A program made the translations under genes and the position numbers. Shown here piece by piece: positions 34,027 through 42,314 of a stretch of 64,000 nt of DNA. The DNA lies in assembly GCF_003515065.1 (NCBI RefSeq), contig NZ_QXGH01000009.1:248001-312000 (forward strand), in the 5' to 3' direction. Every line of letters begins with the position of its first letter. Position 1 is the stretch's first letter. A model generated the notes under the pieces. The model saw only the letters and a list, made by a program, of their open reading frames with translations. It was not told the DNA's origin and ran no database searches. The stretch comes from Nocardioides immobilis (GTDB taxonomy: Bacteria > Actinomycetota > Actinomycetes > Propionibacteriales > Nocardioidaceae).

Positions 34027-36159
34027 TCAACCGACCATGTCGTACTCCCCGGTGTCTCCCGCGATCGCGACCGGCGTCCGGAAGCCGCCCACGCTGCCGG
34101 GGATGACCCACAGCTGGCCGCTGCTCGCCGTACGGGCGATCAGGTCGCTGTGCCCGGTCAGCTCGACGTCGTCGACGCCGACCAGCCAGTCGTAGCCGCC
34201 GATCGGGAGCGACAGGGACTTGTGACGGGTGAACCCACCCGGGCCGTTGCCGTAGTAGAGGACCAGCCCGGTACGGGTCCGGATCAGGCTGTCGGGTGCA
34301 CCGTCGCCGTTCCAACGTCCGATCGGGATCTGCTTCCGGCCCCGGATCGGCGAGTACGCCGCGAACGGCTTCCGCAGGCCCCTGGCGCCGTTGCCCGGGT
34401 AGATCTGCATCGAGCCGCCGGCGGGCTGGCCCATCAGGTCGGGCTTGCCGTCGCCGGTGAAGTCCCCGACCGCTGCGAGCTTGGTGACCCGACGGAACCC
34501 GGTGGCGAGCTGCGTGGGTGCGGCGAACGTGCCGGACCCCAGCCCGCGGTAGAGCGAGAGCACGCCGTCCTGCTTGACGATGAGGTCACCCCGCCCGTCG
34601 AGATCCCAGTCGCCGGCCTTGAGGATCCTGTCCGCCGCGGGGAGGACCAACCCGGTCGACACCTTCGCGCCGAGCTTGTAGCCGGTGTCGGTCGGCACGA
34701 TCGGGCGGACGAAGACCATGCCGTCGGTCGCCCGGCGGAGCACCAGGTCCGGCCGGTCGCTGCCGACCAGCGAGGACTCGAGGTCGCGGCCGTCCCACCC
34801 CTGCTGAGCCTCACGAGCCAGGGTGCGGATCCGGTCGATCCGGTTGTAGAGGTAGGTGCCGGGACAGGCGGTCGAGCCGGCGTCCCGGTGGCCGTTGATC
34901 GCCTTGAAGTACTTGGACGTGACGTACTGACGGGGGTCGCCGGCGTCGACGCCGTGGAGCGAGAGCTTCCACGCGAAGAGCGCGCCGTACGCCCGCACCA
35001 TGGCCCGGCTCGGCCGCGCGGTCTCGAAGTTGCCGATCGCGGACATCGCGAACGCGTTGTCGTTGTAGCCCAGCGTGTGGGCGCCGACGACGGGGCGGTC
35101 CACGCCGCCGTAGCGGCCCTCCCAGATCCGGCCGAACCGGTCGACGAGGAAGTTGTAGCCGACGTCGCTCCAGCCCTGCGACTGCGTGTGGTAGGCGTAG
35201 ATGCCGCGGAGGATCGACGGCACCTGGTCGCGGGTGTAGCCGTTGGCGTTGACCGTGTGGTGCACGAACCCGGCGTGCACCTCGTAGTAGTGCAGTGACG
35301 GCGCGTCCCGCAGCCGTTCGTCGGCGCCCCACTGCGCGCGGGAGAAGATCTTCGGCTTCGGAGCGGTGACCGCCGCCCGCAGCCCGAGCTCGCCCTCGCT
35401 CGTCGTGGAGGTCCCCGTGGCGTCGTCGCCGTCGAGGGTGTCGGTGTCGATCTCGGGCAGCTCCCGGGCGGTCGTCGTCGCCTCGCCCGGGTCGATGACG
35501 GCGAGCTTCAGGTCCGCCGGCGCGGCTGCGTCGGTCGCGACCCGGACCTGGACCTGGTCGACCTCGCCGACCAGCAGTGGCGCGGTGCCCGGGCGGGCGT
35601 GCCGCCCCTCCCTGCTGTCGGGGTCGGGTGCGTGCTCGTCGTGGTAGGGCACGTCCGTCCAGTCCGACCACGCCCCGTCCTGGAAGGTGCGGGCCTCGAC
35701 CGCGAGCGCGTCGTCGGACACCTCGAGCCCGTGCTGCCAGGTCACGCCGACGGCGCCGTACCCGAGCACGGGAACCGCATCGCTGGTCAGCTCCTGGCCG
35801 CCGGTCGTCGTACGACGGCTGGTCGCGCGGAGTGCGCCGGGCGCCAGTCGGGCGCCCTCGGGCGCGGTCAGGCTGTACTCCGCGACGTCCGGGGTGACCG
35901 CCGCGGTGGGCACCGTCGCGGGCGCCGTCGCGGCCTGGAGGCGGGCGCCGGATTGGGTACGGGCGTCGACCGGAGACGCCGGCCGGACGTCCATCGTGAT
36001 CGTGCGCGCGGCCGGCGTCAGCGCGGCCAGCACGAGGCCGAGCGCCAACAGCTGCTGGCACGCGGTCACGAACCGGTTGCGCCGAGCCGTACGCGTGCGG
36101 AGGGCACGATCGTCGGTCTCGACCGCGTCCTCGGGGCTCGGGTTCGGGCTCGCAAGCAT
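34027..36159 (-). CDS. Secreted N-acetylmuramoyl-L-alanine amidase with FG-GAP-like repeats
   Basis: A 710-residue exported peptidoglycan hydrolase. A hydrophobic export segment lies at about 30-50. A linker region of about 200 residues precedes the PGRP/amidase-2 domain (about 275-450), which has zinc ligands H300/H301 (FVHHTVNANGY), H424 (NGHRDAGST) and C432, plus GYNFLVDRFGRIWEGRYGG. The last 230 residues contain FG-GAP/VCBS-like repeats (GDWDLDGRGDLIV, GDFTGDGKPDLM) that probably bind the wall. A GTCACA array upstream suggests control by MtrA. It is the last gene after the exporter and GlfT2-like genes. ATG 36159 has TGGAG upstream. Confidence 0.9.
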   Translation of the reverse strand: MLASPNPSPEDAVETDDRALRTRTARRNRFVTACQQLLALGLVLAALTPAARTITMDVRPASPVDARTQSGARLQAATAPATVPTAAVTPDVAEYSLTAPEGARLAPGALRATSRRTTTGGQELTSDAVPVLGYGAVGVTWQHGLEVSDDALAVEARTFQDGAWSDWTDVPYHDEHAPDPDSREGRHARPGTAPLLVGEVDQVQVRVATDAAAPADLKLAVIDPGEATTTARELPEIDTDTLDGDDATGTSTTSEGELGLRAAVTAPKPKIFSRAQWGADERLRDAPSLHYYEVHAGFVHHTVNANGYTRDQVPSILRGIYAYHTQSQGWSDVGYNFLVDRFGRIWEGRYGGVDRPVVGAHTLGYNDNAFAMSAIGNFETARPSRAMVRAYGALFAWKLSLHGVDAGDPRQYVTSKYFKAINGHRDAGSTACPGTYLYNRIDRIRTLAREAQQGWDGRDLESSLVGSDRPDLVLRRATDGMVFVRPIVPTDTGYKLGAKVSTGLVLPAADRILKAGDWDLDGRGDLIVKQDGVLSLYRGLGSGTFAAPTQLATGFRRVTKLAAVGDFTGDGKPDLMGQPAGGSMQIYPGNGARGLRKPFAAYSPIRGRKQIPIGRWNGDGAPDSLIRTRTGLVLYYGNGPGGFTRHKSLSLPIGGYDWLVGVDDVELTGHSDLIARTASSGQLWVIPGSVGGFRTPVAIAGDTGEYDMVG

Positions 36160-36590
36160 GGTGAATCTGCTCCATCAGTGTGCGGGGAAGGAGTCACACG
36201 GGTAGCAACTTTCACATGCGTCACAGAGGCTGGGAAGAGTTTCTGAGTAACTACAAACGTGTAATTACCAGCCGACACGCCGACGGTTTCGAGATTTGTC
36301 AAGTCGTCCCCGGCTGGGCGCTGAACGGCCTGCAGGTGACGCTTCTGCGCGTGGCGTGGTGCGCCCGCCGGCCGTGTCCGACACGCTCGGCCTCCCACCC
36401 CCCGCTGCCGGCCAGTCGCGAAAACGCGGCAGGCGAGGCGGAGGGAGCGAGGAACGAGCGACCGGAGCCGAGCCCAGCAGCGCTTTCGCGATGCCGGCCG
36501 GTGAGCCTCCAAGCAGCCGTTGGGTCCGCCTACGACAACTGCGAGCCCGGCAGCGTGGCGCGACGAAGGAGCGACACGCTCGGGCAAATC
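36160..36590 (-). other. 431-base gene-free region upstream of the amidase
   Basis: No credible gene is present. The half next to the amidase is unusually AT-rich for this genome (about 36235-36275) and includes GTAATTAC and GTAGTTAC arms six bases apart (+ strand 36248-36269). The half next to the ATPase gene is GA/GC-biased low-complexity sequence (GAGGCGGAGGGAGCGAGGAA). The amidase promoter should lie in the AT-rich part. Confidence 0.5.
36193..36228 (+). promoter_or_regulatory. Direct GTCACA-type boxes, possible MtrA site
   Basis: Nine-base slots begin at 36193 (GTCACACGG), 36211 (TTCACATGC) and 36220 (GTCACAGAG); the slot at 36202 does not match. The motif resembles the GTCACAgcg-type direct repeats reported for mycobacterial MtrA, as recalled, not searched. 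It lies 34-69 bases before the amidase start. Confidence 0.4.
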
Positions 36591-37361
36591 CTAGATGTCG
36601 TCGCCGGTCTCTTCGTCGGCGAGCTCTTCCTCGTCGTCGCCGTCGTAGTGGAGGAAGTGGATGCCTTCCTCGACTCCCCCGTCGAAGACCAGCCGGCCCT
36701 CCTCGAGGACGAGGACGCGGTCGCACATCCGGCGGACCTGGCCGGCGGCATGGCTGACGTAGAAGATGGTGCGCCCGCTGGCGCGGACCTCCTCCAGCCT
36801 CTCCAGGCACTTGCGCTTGAACGGCTTGTCGCCGACGGCGAGCGCCTCGTCGGCGAGGAAGATGTCGGAGTCCACGTGGACCGCGATCGAGAAGCCGAGC
36901 CTGGCGTTCTGACCCGAGGAGTAGTGCCCGACCTGGGTGTCGAGACGGTGACCGAGGCCGGCGAACTCGACGATGTCGTCGAACTTCCGGTTGGTCTCCT
37001 TCTCGCTCATACCGAGGATCGCGGCGTTGAGGTACAGGTTCTCGCGGCCGGTCAGCTGCTGGTGGAAGCCCGCACCGGTGGCGATCAGGCCGGCGATCCG
37101 GCCCCTGGTCAGCACAGTGCCAGTGTCGGGTTTCATGACGCCGCTGATCATCTTCAGCAGGGTGCTCTTGCCCGAGCCGTTGAGGCCCATCAGGCCGATC
37201 GACTCCCCCTGTTCGACGGTGAACGAGACGCCGTCGATGGCCTTGAAGTCGGTGCTGGTCTCCTGGCCGCGGATCTTGGCCATGGACACCTGCTTCAGTG
37301 TCCGGTGGAAGCGGAGGTTGAACGTCTTGGTCGCGTCGTCGACCACGATCGAGGTGGTCAT
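36591..37361 (-). CDS. Polysaccharide ABC transporter ATP-binding protein (Wzt/TagH type)
   Basis: A 256-residue ABC ATPase. The Walker A motif is GLNGSGKST, the signature motif is YSSGQNARLGFSIA, the Walker B motif is IFLADEALAVGD, and the H-loop is FYVSHAAGQV. GAGFHQQLTGRENLYLNAAILGM is typical of O-antigen and teichoic acid exporters. It ends in an acidic tail (DGDDEEELADEETGDD) and lacks the C-terminal carbohydrate-binding domain of larger Wzt proteins. ATG 37361 overlaps the permease stop by one base. With that permease it should export a lipid-linked glycan, most simply the galactofuranose polymer made by the adjacent GlfT2-like enzyme. Confidence 0.93.
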   Translation of the reverse strand: MTTSIVVDDATKTFNLRFHRTLKQVSMAKIRGQETSTDFKAIDGVSFTVEQGESIGLMGLNGSGKSTLLKMISGVMKPDTGTVLTRGRIAGLIATGAGFHQQLTGRENLYLNAAILGMSEKETNRKFDDIVEFAGLGHRLDTQVGHYSSGQNARLGFSIAVHVDSDIFLADEALAVGDKPFKRKCLERLEEVRASGRTIFYVSHAAGQVRRMCDRVLVLEEGRLVFDGGVEEGIHFLHYDGDDEEELADEETGDDI

Positions 37362-38974
37362 CAGAGGCGCTCCGGGATCCGGTTGTCGAGCTTGCTGAAA
37401 ACGAGCTGGCCGATCACGAGCACCACGAACCCGACACCGACCATGATGAATCCCCACATGAACAGGTCCGGCGGCAGGTCCGTCTCAGCCGTTGTCGCGG
37501 GGTCTTTGGTGGTCCCCACCCAGAACCCGCGCTGCACCAGGAGCACGCAGTCTGCGAGCGGGTTGAAGAGGTAGTACTTCGCCCCCTCACCGAACCGGTC
37601 GTCGACCAGGCTGTACGGGTAGATCATCGGGACGCTGAACCGGATGAACATCTGCATGATGCTCACCAGCTTGCCGAAGTCGCGGAAGTACACGTTCGCG
37701 GCGCTGAAGAGCAGCGCACAGCCGGTGCCGAGCAGCATCGCGATGAACATGCTGAGGCCGAACGCGGCCATGCCGACCGCGTCGGGCACCCAGCCGTACG
37801 CGAGGCACGCAATGACCAGGATGACCAGCTGTGGGATGACGTGGAACAGCGACACCAGCATGGAGGCCACGGGGAACATCTCCCGCGGCATCGGCAGCTT
37901 CATCACGATCGCCTTGTTGCCCACGATCGATCGGGTGCCGGCTCCGAACGTCTCGGTGAAGAAGTGCACCAGGATCAGGCCGCAGAAGATGTGGATGCCG
38001 AAGTTCTCGACCTGGTCGTGGAGGCTGAGGATCTCGCCCATCACGAACCAGTAGACGAAGAACTGGCAGGCCGGCCCGATGTAGGACCACAGCAGGCCGA
38101 GGAACGACGCCTGGTAGCGGGCACTGATCTCCCGCTTCACCAGCAGCTTGAGCAGATAGCGCTTCTTGAAGACCGCGGGCAGGCCGTTGTCGGCGGTCGG
38201 CGGCCTCAGGGGGACGCCCGCGATCGCGGCCGCGTGGGCGGCCCGGGCGACCTGGGCTTTCGCCGCAAGCTCGGCCTGGTGGGCGAGGCGCCGCTCACGT
38301 CGGGCCCGACGGCGCTCCTGCGGCGTGAGGTCGGCGTCCGACTCGAGGGCGGGTCCGACCTCGGGTTCGGCCTCGACGGGCGTCGCAACCGCCACCGCCG
38401 ATGAGGCGTGGGCCGGCTCCGGGCGGGGGGCTGAGTTCGGACCGGGGGCTGGTTCCCAGACGGAGGGTGGCTCCGGGGCGGGGGCCGGCTCGGGAAGGGG
38501 CGGTGGCTCCCAGACAGGGGCTGGCTCCGGGGCGGGAGGTAGCTCCGGGGCGGGAGCCGGCTCCGGCGCGGGGGCGACCGGCACCGGCCCATCCAGCCCG
38601 AGTGCCTTCTCGTGGGCGCGGCGCGCCTTCGCGGCACGCTTCGCCTCCCGCCTCAGGCGGCGCCGCGAACGCCGCGAAAGCCGTTCGGGCTGGGGAGCGA
38701 AGGCTGGCTCGGAGTAGACCGGCCGAGCCGGCGCAACTGCGGCCGGTGGCGGCGGAGGCGAAGGAGGCGGCGCCGCGACCGGGATCTCGACCTGGACGGG
38801 TCCGGGTGCGGACTCAGCAGCCGGATCGGCGACGACCGTCGGGAACGGCGGTGCATCGGGGTCGCCGTACGGCGGCCTCGAGACCTGCGGCGCGATCTGC
38901 GGAGGTCGGCGACGGCGCCTGACCCGCTCCCCCGCGTGCTTGCCCACCGCTCGACGCCGAGCGCCCAGTCTCAT
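37361..38974 (-). CDS. Polysaccharide ABC transporter permease with long proline-rich N terminus
   Basis: A 537-residue ABC-2 permease. The exporter domain is confined to the last 265 residues, with six membrane segments (LLWSYIGPACQFFVYWFVMG, GLILVHFFTETFG and others) and the family phrase NAIVMKLPMPREMFP in the form NKAIVMKLPMPREMFP. The first 270 residues are cytoplasmic and low-complexity: Arg-rich patches around a run of PAPEPAPAPELPP-type repeats. Ordinary Wzm or TagG proteins are about 270-300 residues, so this extension is unusual. ATG 38974 overlaps the GlfT2-like stop (ATGA), supporting the full-length start. Confidence 0.88.
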   Translation of the reverse strand: MRLGARRRAVGKHAGERVRRRRRPPQIAPQVSRPPYGDPDAPPFPTVVADPAAESAPGPVQVEIPVAAPPPSPPPPPAAVAPARPVYSEPAFAPQPERLSRRSRRRLRREAKRAAKARRAHEKALGLDGPVPVAPAPEPAPAPELPPAPEPAPVWEPPPLPEPAPAPEPPSVWEPAPGPNSAPRPEPAHASSAVAVATPVEAEPEVGPALESDADLTPQERRRARRERRLAHQAELAAKAQVARAAHAAAIAGVPLRPPTADNGLPAVFKKRYLLKLLVKREISARYQASFLGLLWSYIGPACQFFVYWFVMGEILSLHDQVENFGIHIFCGLILVHFFTETFGAGTRSIVGNKAIVMKLPMPREMFPVASMLVSLFHVIPQLVILVIACLAYGWVPDAVGMAAFGLSMFIAMLLGTGCALLFSAANVYFRDFGKLVSIMQMFIRFSVPMIYPYSLVDDRFGEGAKYYLFNPLADCVLLVQRGFWVGTTKDPATTAETDLPPDLFMWGFIMVGVGFVVLVIGQLVFSKLDNRIPERL

Positions 38975-41004
38975 TCGTCGTCGATGCCTTCGAAGGTCAG
39001 CTTCCAGCGCTCGGGCGAGGTCAGCTCGGGCAGCGCCGAGCGCCACCGCTCGGCCAGCTCGTCCCACTCGCGGTAGAGCTTGGCGTGCATCTTGAGCGAG
39101 CGCGTCATCTGGTCACGGAACTGGGCAGGGTCACGGCGGTACCACGAAGCCGCGACACCGTCGGCGGACGAGACGATCGCCGAGTCGAAGTGCGCCAGCC
39201 GGTACCACCGCTGGTCGACGTGGGGCACGATCCCCTCGGGGTGCTCTCCCGCCAGCTCGCGGGTCGGGAGCGCCTGGCGGACCAGGCCCATCGCGGCCAT
39301 CTTCGCCTTGCCGACCGTGGTGGACGGCACCGGGATCCCCTTGCCCCGCTTCGGCGGCTTCTTGCGCCGGGGGGACGGGAAGGCGTCCAGCTCGGGCTCG
39401 GCCTGGCCGTCGTCGTACTCGTCGCGCAGCGCACGGACCTCCTGCAGCCGGTGCAGGATGTCGTGGTGCATGCGGTCGGGGCCGTCGAGGACGTCCTGGA
39501 GCGCGAGCAGGATCGTCTCGCCCGTGCCGTACTGCATCGACATCAGGCGCTTGGTGTGGTTCTCGAGGGACTCGCGGACCAGCTTGCCGCCGTGCGGGTA
39601 CGGCGAGTGCAGGAGGCCGGACACGAGCCGGTTGCGCTCGTGGAAGTAGGCCTGCCAGTCGAGCGTGTCGTCCTTCTCGGTCCACGGCACGTGCCAGACG
39701 GCGACGCCGGGCAGCGTGACGGTCGGGTAGCCGGCCGCACCGGCGCGGAGCCCGAACTCGGCGTCGTCCCACTTGATGAACATCGGCAGGGAGAGGCCGA
39801 TCTCGCGGATGACCTGGGTGGGGATGAGGCACATCCACCAGCCGTTGTAGTCGACGTCGATCCGCCGGTGCATCCAGGACGTGTTGCGGAGCGACTTCTT
39901 GGAGAAGTCGTGGCCGTGCACGCTGGGCGCGACCGGGCCCCAGAACCAGCGGTACTTCGCGATCGCCTCACCGTAGGCGTGCATGACCGAGCGGTCGTAG
40001 AGGCTGAACATCTGGCCACCGACCAGCGACGGCGTCTTCACCAGGTCGGCGAACGCCACGGCGCGCAGGATGCCCTCGAGCTCGCAGACGACGTCGTCGT
40101 CGAGGAGCAGGACGTAGTCCGAGGCGCCCATCGAGGTGGCCTCGTTCATCGACCGGGAGAACCCGCCGGACCCGCCGAGGTTGGGCTGCTCGATGATCCG
40201 CAGCTTGCTGCCGAGGCCGGCGGCCGCCGCTTCGTAGCCCGGGTCGTCGACGACCTTGTTGGTGCCCTGGTCGACGACGACGATCTCGTCGATGATGTCG
40301 AGCACATCGGGGTTGGACGCCAGGTTGAGCAGCTGCGGGACGCAGAAGTCGGGGCGGTTGAACGTGGTGATGCCGATCGTGATCCGGCCGGTGCGGACGC
40401 GATCGGTCTCGAACCCCCAGCTGGCGTCCTCGAGCACGAGCTCGTTGTGGCCACCCTCGAGGTCGAACCAGTACCAGCCGCCGTCGATGAACGGCTTGAG
40501 CGGCAGCTCGAAGGTGACCGTCTCGGTCTGGTCGTTGTCGATCCGGTAGGAGTCGGCGCGGACCACGTGGCCCTTCGCGGTCGAGCGGTAGACGATGATC
40601 GACCCGTGGCCGCGCAGCTGCGTGGTGAGCCGGACCGAGGTGAACTCGGTCCACCGCCGCCAGTAGCTGGCCGGGAACGCGTTGAAGTAGGTGCCGAGCG
40701 TGACCCGGCGCTGCGGGTCGACCGCCACCCCGGCGCCGTCGGTGATCCGGCCGAAGCCGGACATGCCGGCGCCGCCCTCGGAGCCGCCCTCCTCGCCGTC
40801 CTCCTCGGTCTCCTCCTCGACGTTCTCGTAGTCGCCGCCGGACTGGCGCGACATCGAGTCGTTGCCGGAGGAGAAGCTGGTGACCCCGCTGACGTAGAGC
40901 GACTGGACGTCGAGCTCCTGGTCATCGGGGAGGACCAGCCGTTGCACGACCCGGAATCCCTCGTCGACGGGCGACGGAGAGGTGGCGTTGGCAGCTTCGC
41001 TCAC
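38971..41004 (-). CDS. glfT2: GlfT2-type galactofuranosyltransferase
   Basis: A 677-residue processive galactofuranosyltransferase like M. tuberculosis GlfT2 (637 residues). It has an N-terminal beta-rich domain, the GT2 core with ITTFNRPDFCVPQLLNLA, NLGGSGGFSRSMNEA and the metal site D302-D304 in LLLDDDVVCELEG. WDDAEFGLRAGAAG supplies the catalytic acidic residues, with WHVPW following. A Glu/Gly-rich insertion (EEETEEDGEEGGSEGG) lies near residue 65. It should polymerise galactofuranose from UDP-Galf on a lipid carrier in the cytoplasm. GTG 41004 has AAGGAA upstream. It heads the operon with the ABC exporter. Confidence 0.9.
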   Translation of the reverse strand: MSEAANATSPSPVDEGFRVVQRLVLPDDQELDVQSLYVSGVTSFSSGNDSMSRQSGGDYENVEEETEEDGEEGGSEGGAGMSGFGRITDGAGVAVDPQRRVTLGTYFNAFPASYWRRWTEFTSVRLTTQLRGHGSIIVYRSTAKGHVVRADSYRIDNDQTETVTFELPLKPFIDGGWYWFDLEGGHNELVLEDASWGFETDRVRTGRITIGITTFNRPDFCVPQLLNLASNPDVLDIIDEIVVVDQGTNKVVDDPGYEAAAAGLGSKLRIIEQPNLGGSGGFSRSMNEATSMGASDYVLLLDDDVVCELEGILRAVAFADLVKTPSLVGGQMFSLYDRSVMHAYGEAIAKYRWFWGPVAPSVHGHDFSKKSLRNTSWMHRRIDVDYNGWWMCLIPTQVIREIGLSLPMFIKWDDAEFGLRAGAAGYPTVTLPGVAVWHVPWTEKDDTLDWQAYFHERNRLVSGLLHSPYPHGGKLVRESLENHTKRLMSMQYGTGETILLALQDVLDGPDRMHHDILHRLQEVRALRDEYDDGQAEPELDAFPSPRRKKPPKRGKGIPVPSTTVGKAKMAAMGLVRQALPTRELAGEHPEGIVPHVDQRWYRLAHFDSAIVSSADGVAASWYRRDPAQFRDQMTRSLKMHAKLYREWDELAERWRSALPELTSPERWKLTFEGIDDE

Positions 41005-41087
41005 GTGGGCTGAGTTCCTTCGACGAAAGGCAAGATGGACGAAGATCAAGGTATCAGCGCAGCGGTGGCTGACCGTGAATCCCCTGC

Positions 41088-41093
41088 TAGCCT
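41088..41093 (+). promoter_or_regulatory. -10 box of the first sulfotransferase gene
   Basis: TAGCCT six bases before GTG 41100. Confidence 0.5.
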
Positions 41094-41099
41094 GCGCCG

Positions 41100-42263
41100 G
41101 TGCCGAATGCGTCACATTCCGGCTCGGGAGCCCCCCGGATCGTGCTCCACATCGGCGCGATGAAGACCGGGACCACGTTCCTCCAGCAGCTCCTGGCCGA
41201 CCACCGGACGGCCCTCGCCGAGCACGGTTTCCGCGTGCCGCGGGACCAGGCGCTTGCGCTGCGTGGCGTGCTCGACGGCACGCCCGGCCCCGACGCGACC
41301 ACCCGGCGGGACCGGGTCGCCGGCCGGTTCCTCCGCGAGGTCCAGGAGTACGACGGACGCGGGTCGGTCGTGTCCTGGGAGTTCCTGAGCTTCCTCGACC
41401 CGTCCCAGGCGCGGCGCCTGCTCGACGCCCTCGCGGGCGTCGAGGTGGACGTCGTCCTCACCGTCCGCGACGCCGCGCGCACGATGCCCGCGCAGTGGCA
41501 GACCACGTGCCGCAACGGCACCACGCTCCCCTGGCCCCGGTTCGCGCGGGGCATCGGCGCCTGGCTCGACGAAGGCAGGGACAACCGCGCTGCGCGGCTT
41601 TTCCGTCGTACCCAGGGCGTGTCGCAGATGCTCGACGTCTGGACCGGAGCGGTCGGCCGCGACCGGGTCCGGGTCGTGACGGTGCCCCGGTCGGGGGCCG
41701 ACCCGCTCCTGCTGTGGCGGCGGTTCGCCGAGGCCACCGGCATCGACTCGGACCTCGCGGTCGATCCCGACGTACGACGCAACCCCTCGCTCGGCCACCC
41801 CTCCTGCGAGCTGCTGCGGCTGATCAACGTGGTGCTCGCCGGCACCGCCCCGGCCGGGAGCGAGCAGGTGATCCGGGCCGTGGTGGCACCCGACCTGGAG
41901 ACCCGGGCCGGGAGCGAGCCGCCGGTCCGGCTCGACCGCCGCGGCCGCGAGGTGGCCGCGGCGTGGAACGGACTGGTGCGCGACGCCGTCACCAGCGCCG
42001 GTGTCGCGGTCATCGGCGACCTCGACGACCTGCCCGTCGCGCCGCCGCCCGACGCCGAGGACGCCCACCGTCCCTCACCTGCCGAGCTCCTGGCTGCGGC
42101 CGAGACCGCGCGCGCCGGCCTGCTCGGGCTCGGTGCGACGCCGGCAGCGTCGACCCCGACGGACTTCGACGGCGCCGTCGACGAGCTGGCAGCCATGATC
42201 CGGGAGGTCGCGGGCGTCGACCTCACCGAGGCGCGGCGGGCGCGCGGCCGCGGCCGCCGCTGA
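41100..42263 (+). CDS. Sulfotransferase family protein 1
   Basis: A 387-residue member of the PAPS-dependent sulfotransferase family. The 5-prime phosphosulfate loop LHIGAMKTGTTFLQ is near residues 16-29, and the 3-prime phosphate region is probably VVLTVRDAARTMPAQWQT near 120. A Leu/Asp-rich C-terminal part contains VAVIGDLDDLPV, a phrase shared by all five sulfotransferases in this window. There is no signal peptide, so it acts in the cytoplasm, presumably on a precursor of the surface polymer. It is divergent from glfT2 and starts at a leaderless GTG. Confidence 0.85.
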   Translation: MPNASHSGSGAPRIVLHIGAMKTGTTFLQQLLADHRTALAEHGFRVPRDQALALRGVLDGTPGPDATTRRDRVAGRFLREVQEYDGRGSVVSWEFLSFLDPSQARRLLDALAGVEVDVVLTVRDAARTMPAQWQTTCRNGTTLPWPRFARGIGAWLDEGRDNRAARLFRRTQGVSQMLDVWTGAVGRDRVRVVTVPRSGADPLLLWRRFAEATGIDSDLAVDPDVRRNPSLGHPSCELLRLINVVLAGTAPAGSEQVIRAVVAPDLETRAGSEPPVRLDRRGREVAAAWNGLVRDAVTSAGVAVIGDLDDLPVAPPPDAEDAHRPSPAELLAAAETARAGLLGLGATPAASTPTDFDGAVDELAAMIREVAGVDLTEARRARGRGRR

Positions 42264-42301
42264 GCCACCCACCCGCTTGGTGGTCGTTCGGACGCAGCGG
42301 C

Positions 42302-42307
42302 TAATGT
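42302..42307 (+). promoter_or_regulatory. -10 box of the second sulfotransferase gene
   Basis: TAATGT exactly seven bases before ATG 42315. Confidence 0.55.
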
Positions 42308-42314
42308 CCGGCGC

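Noticed and set aside
36180..37574. Long forward open frame across the ABC ATPase gene
   Set aside because: It is antisense to a gene with complete Walker and signature motifs; long antisense frames are expected at this GC content.
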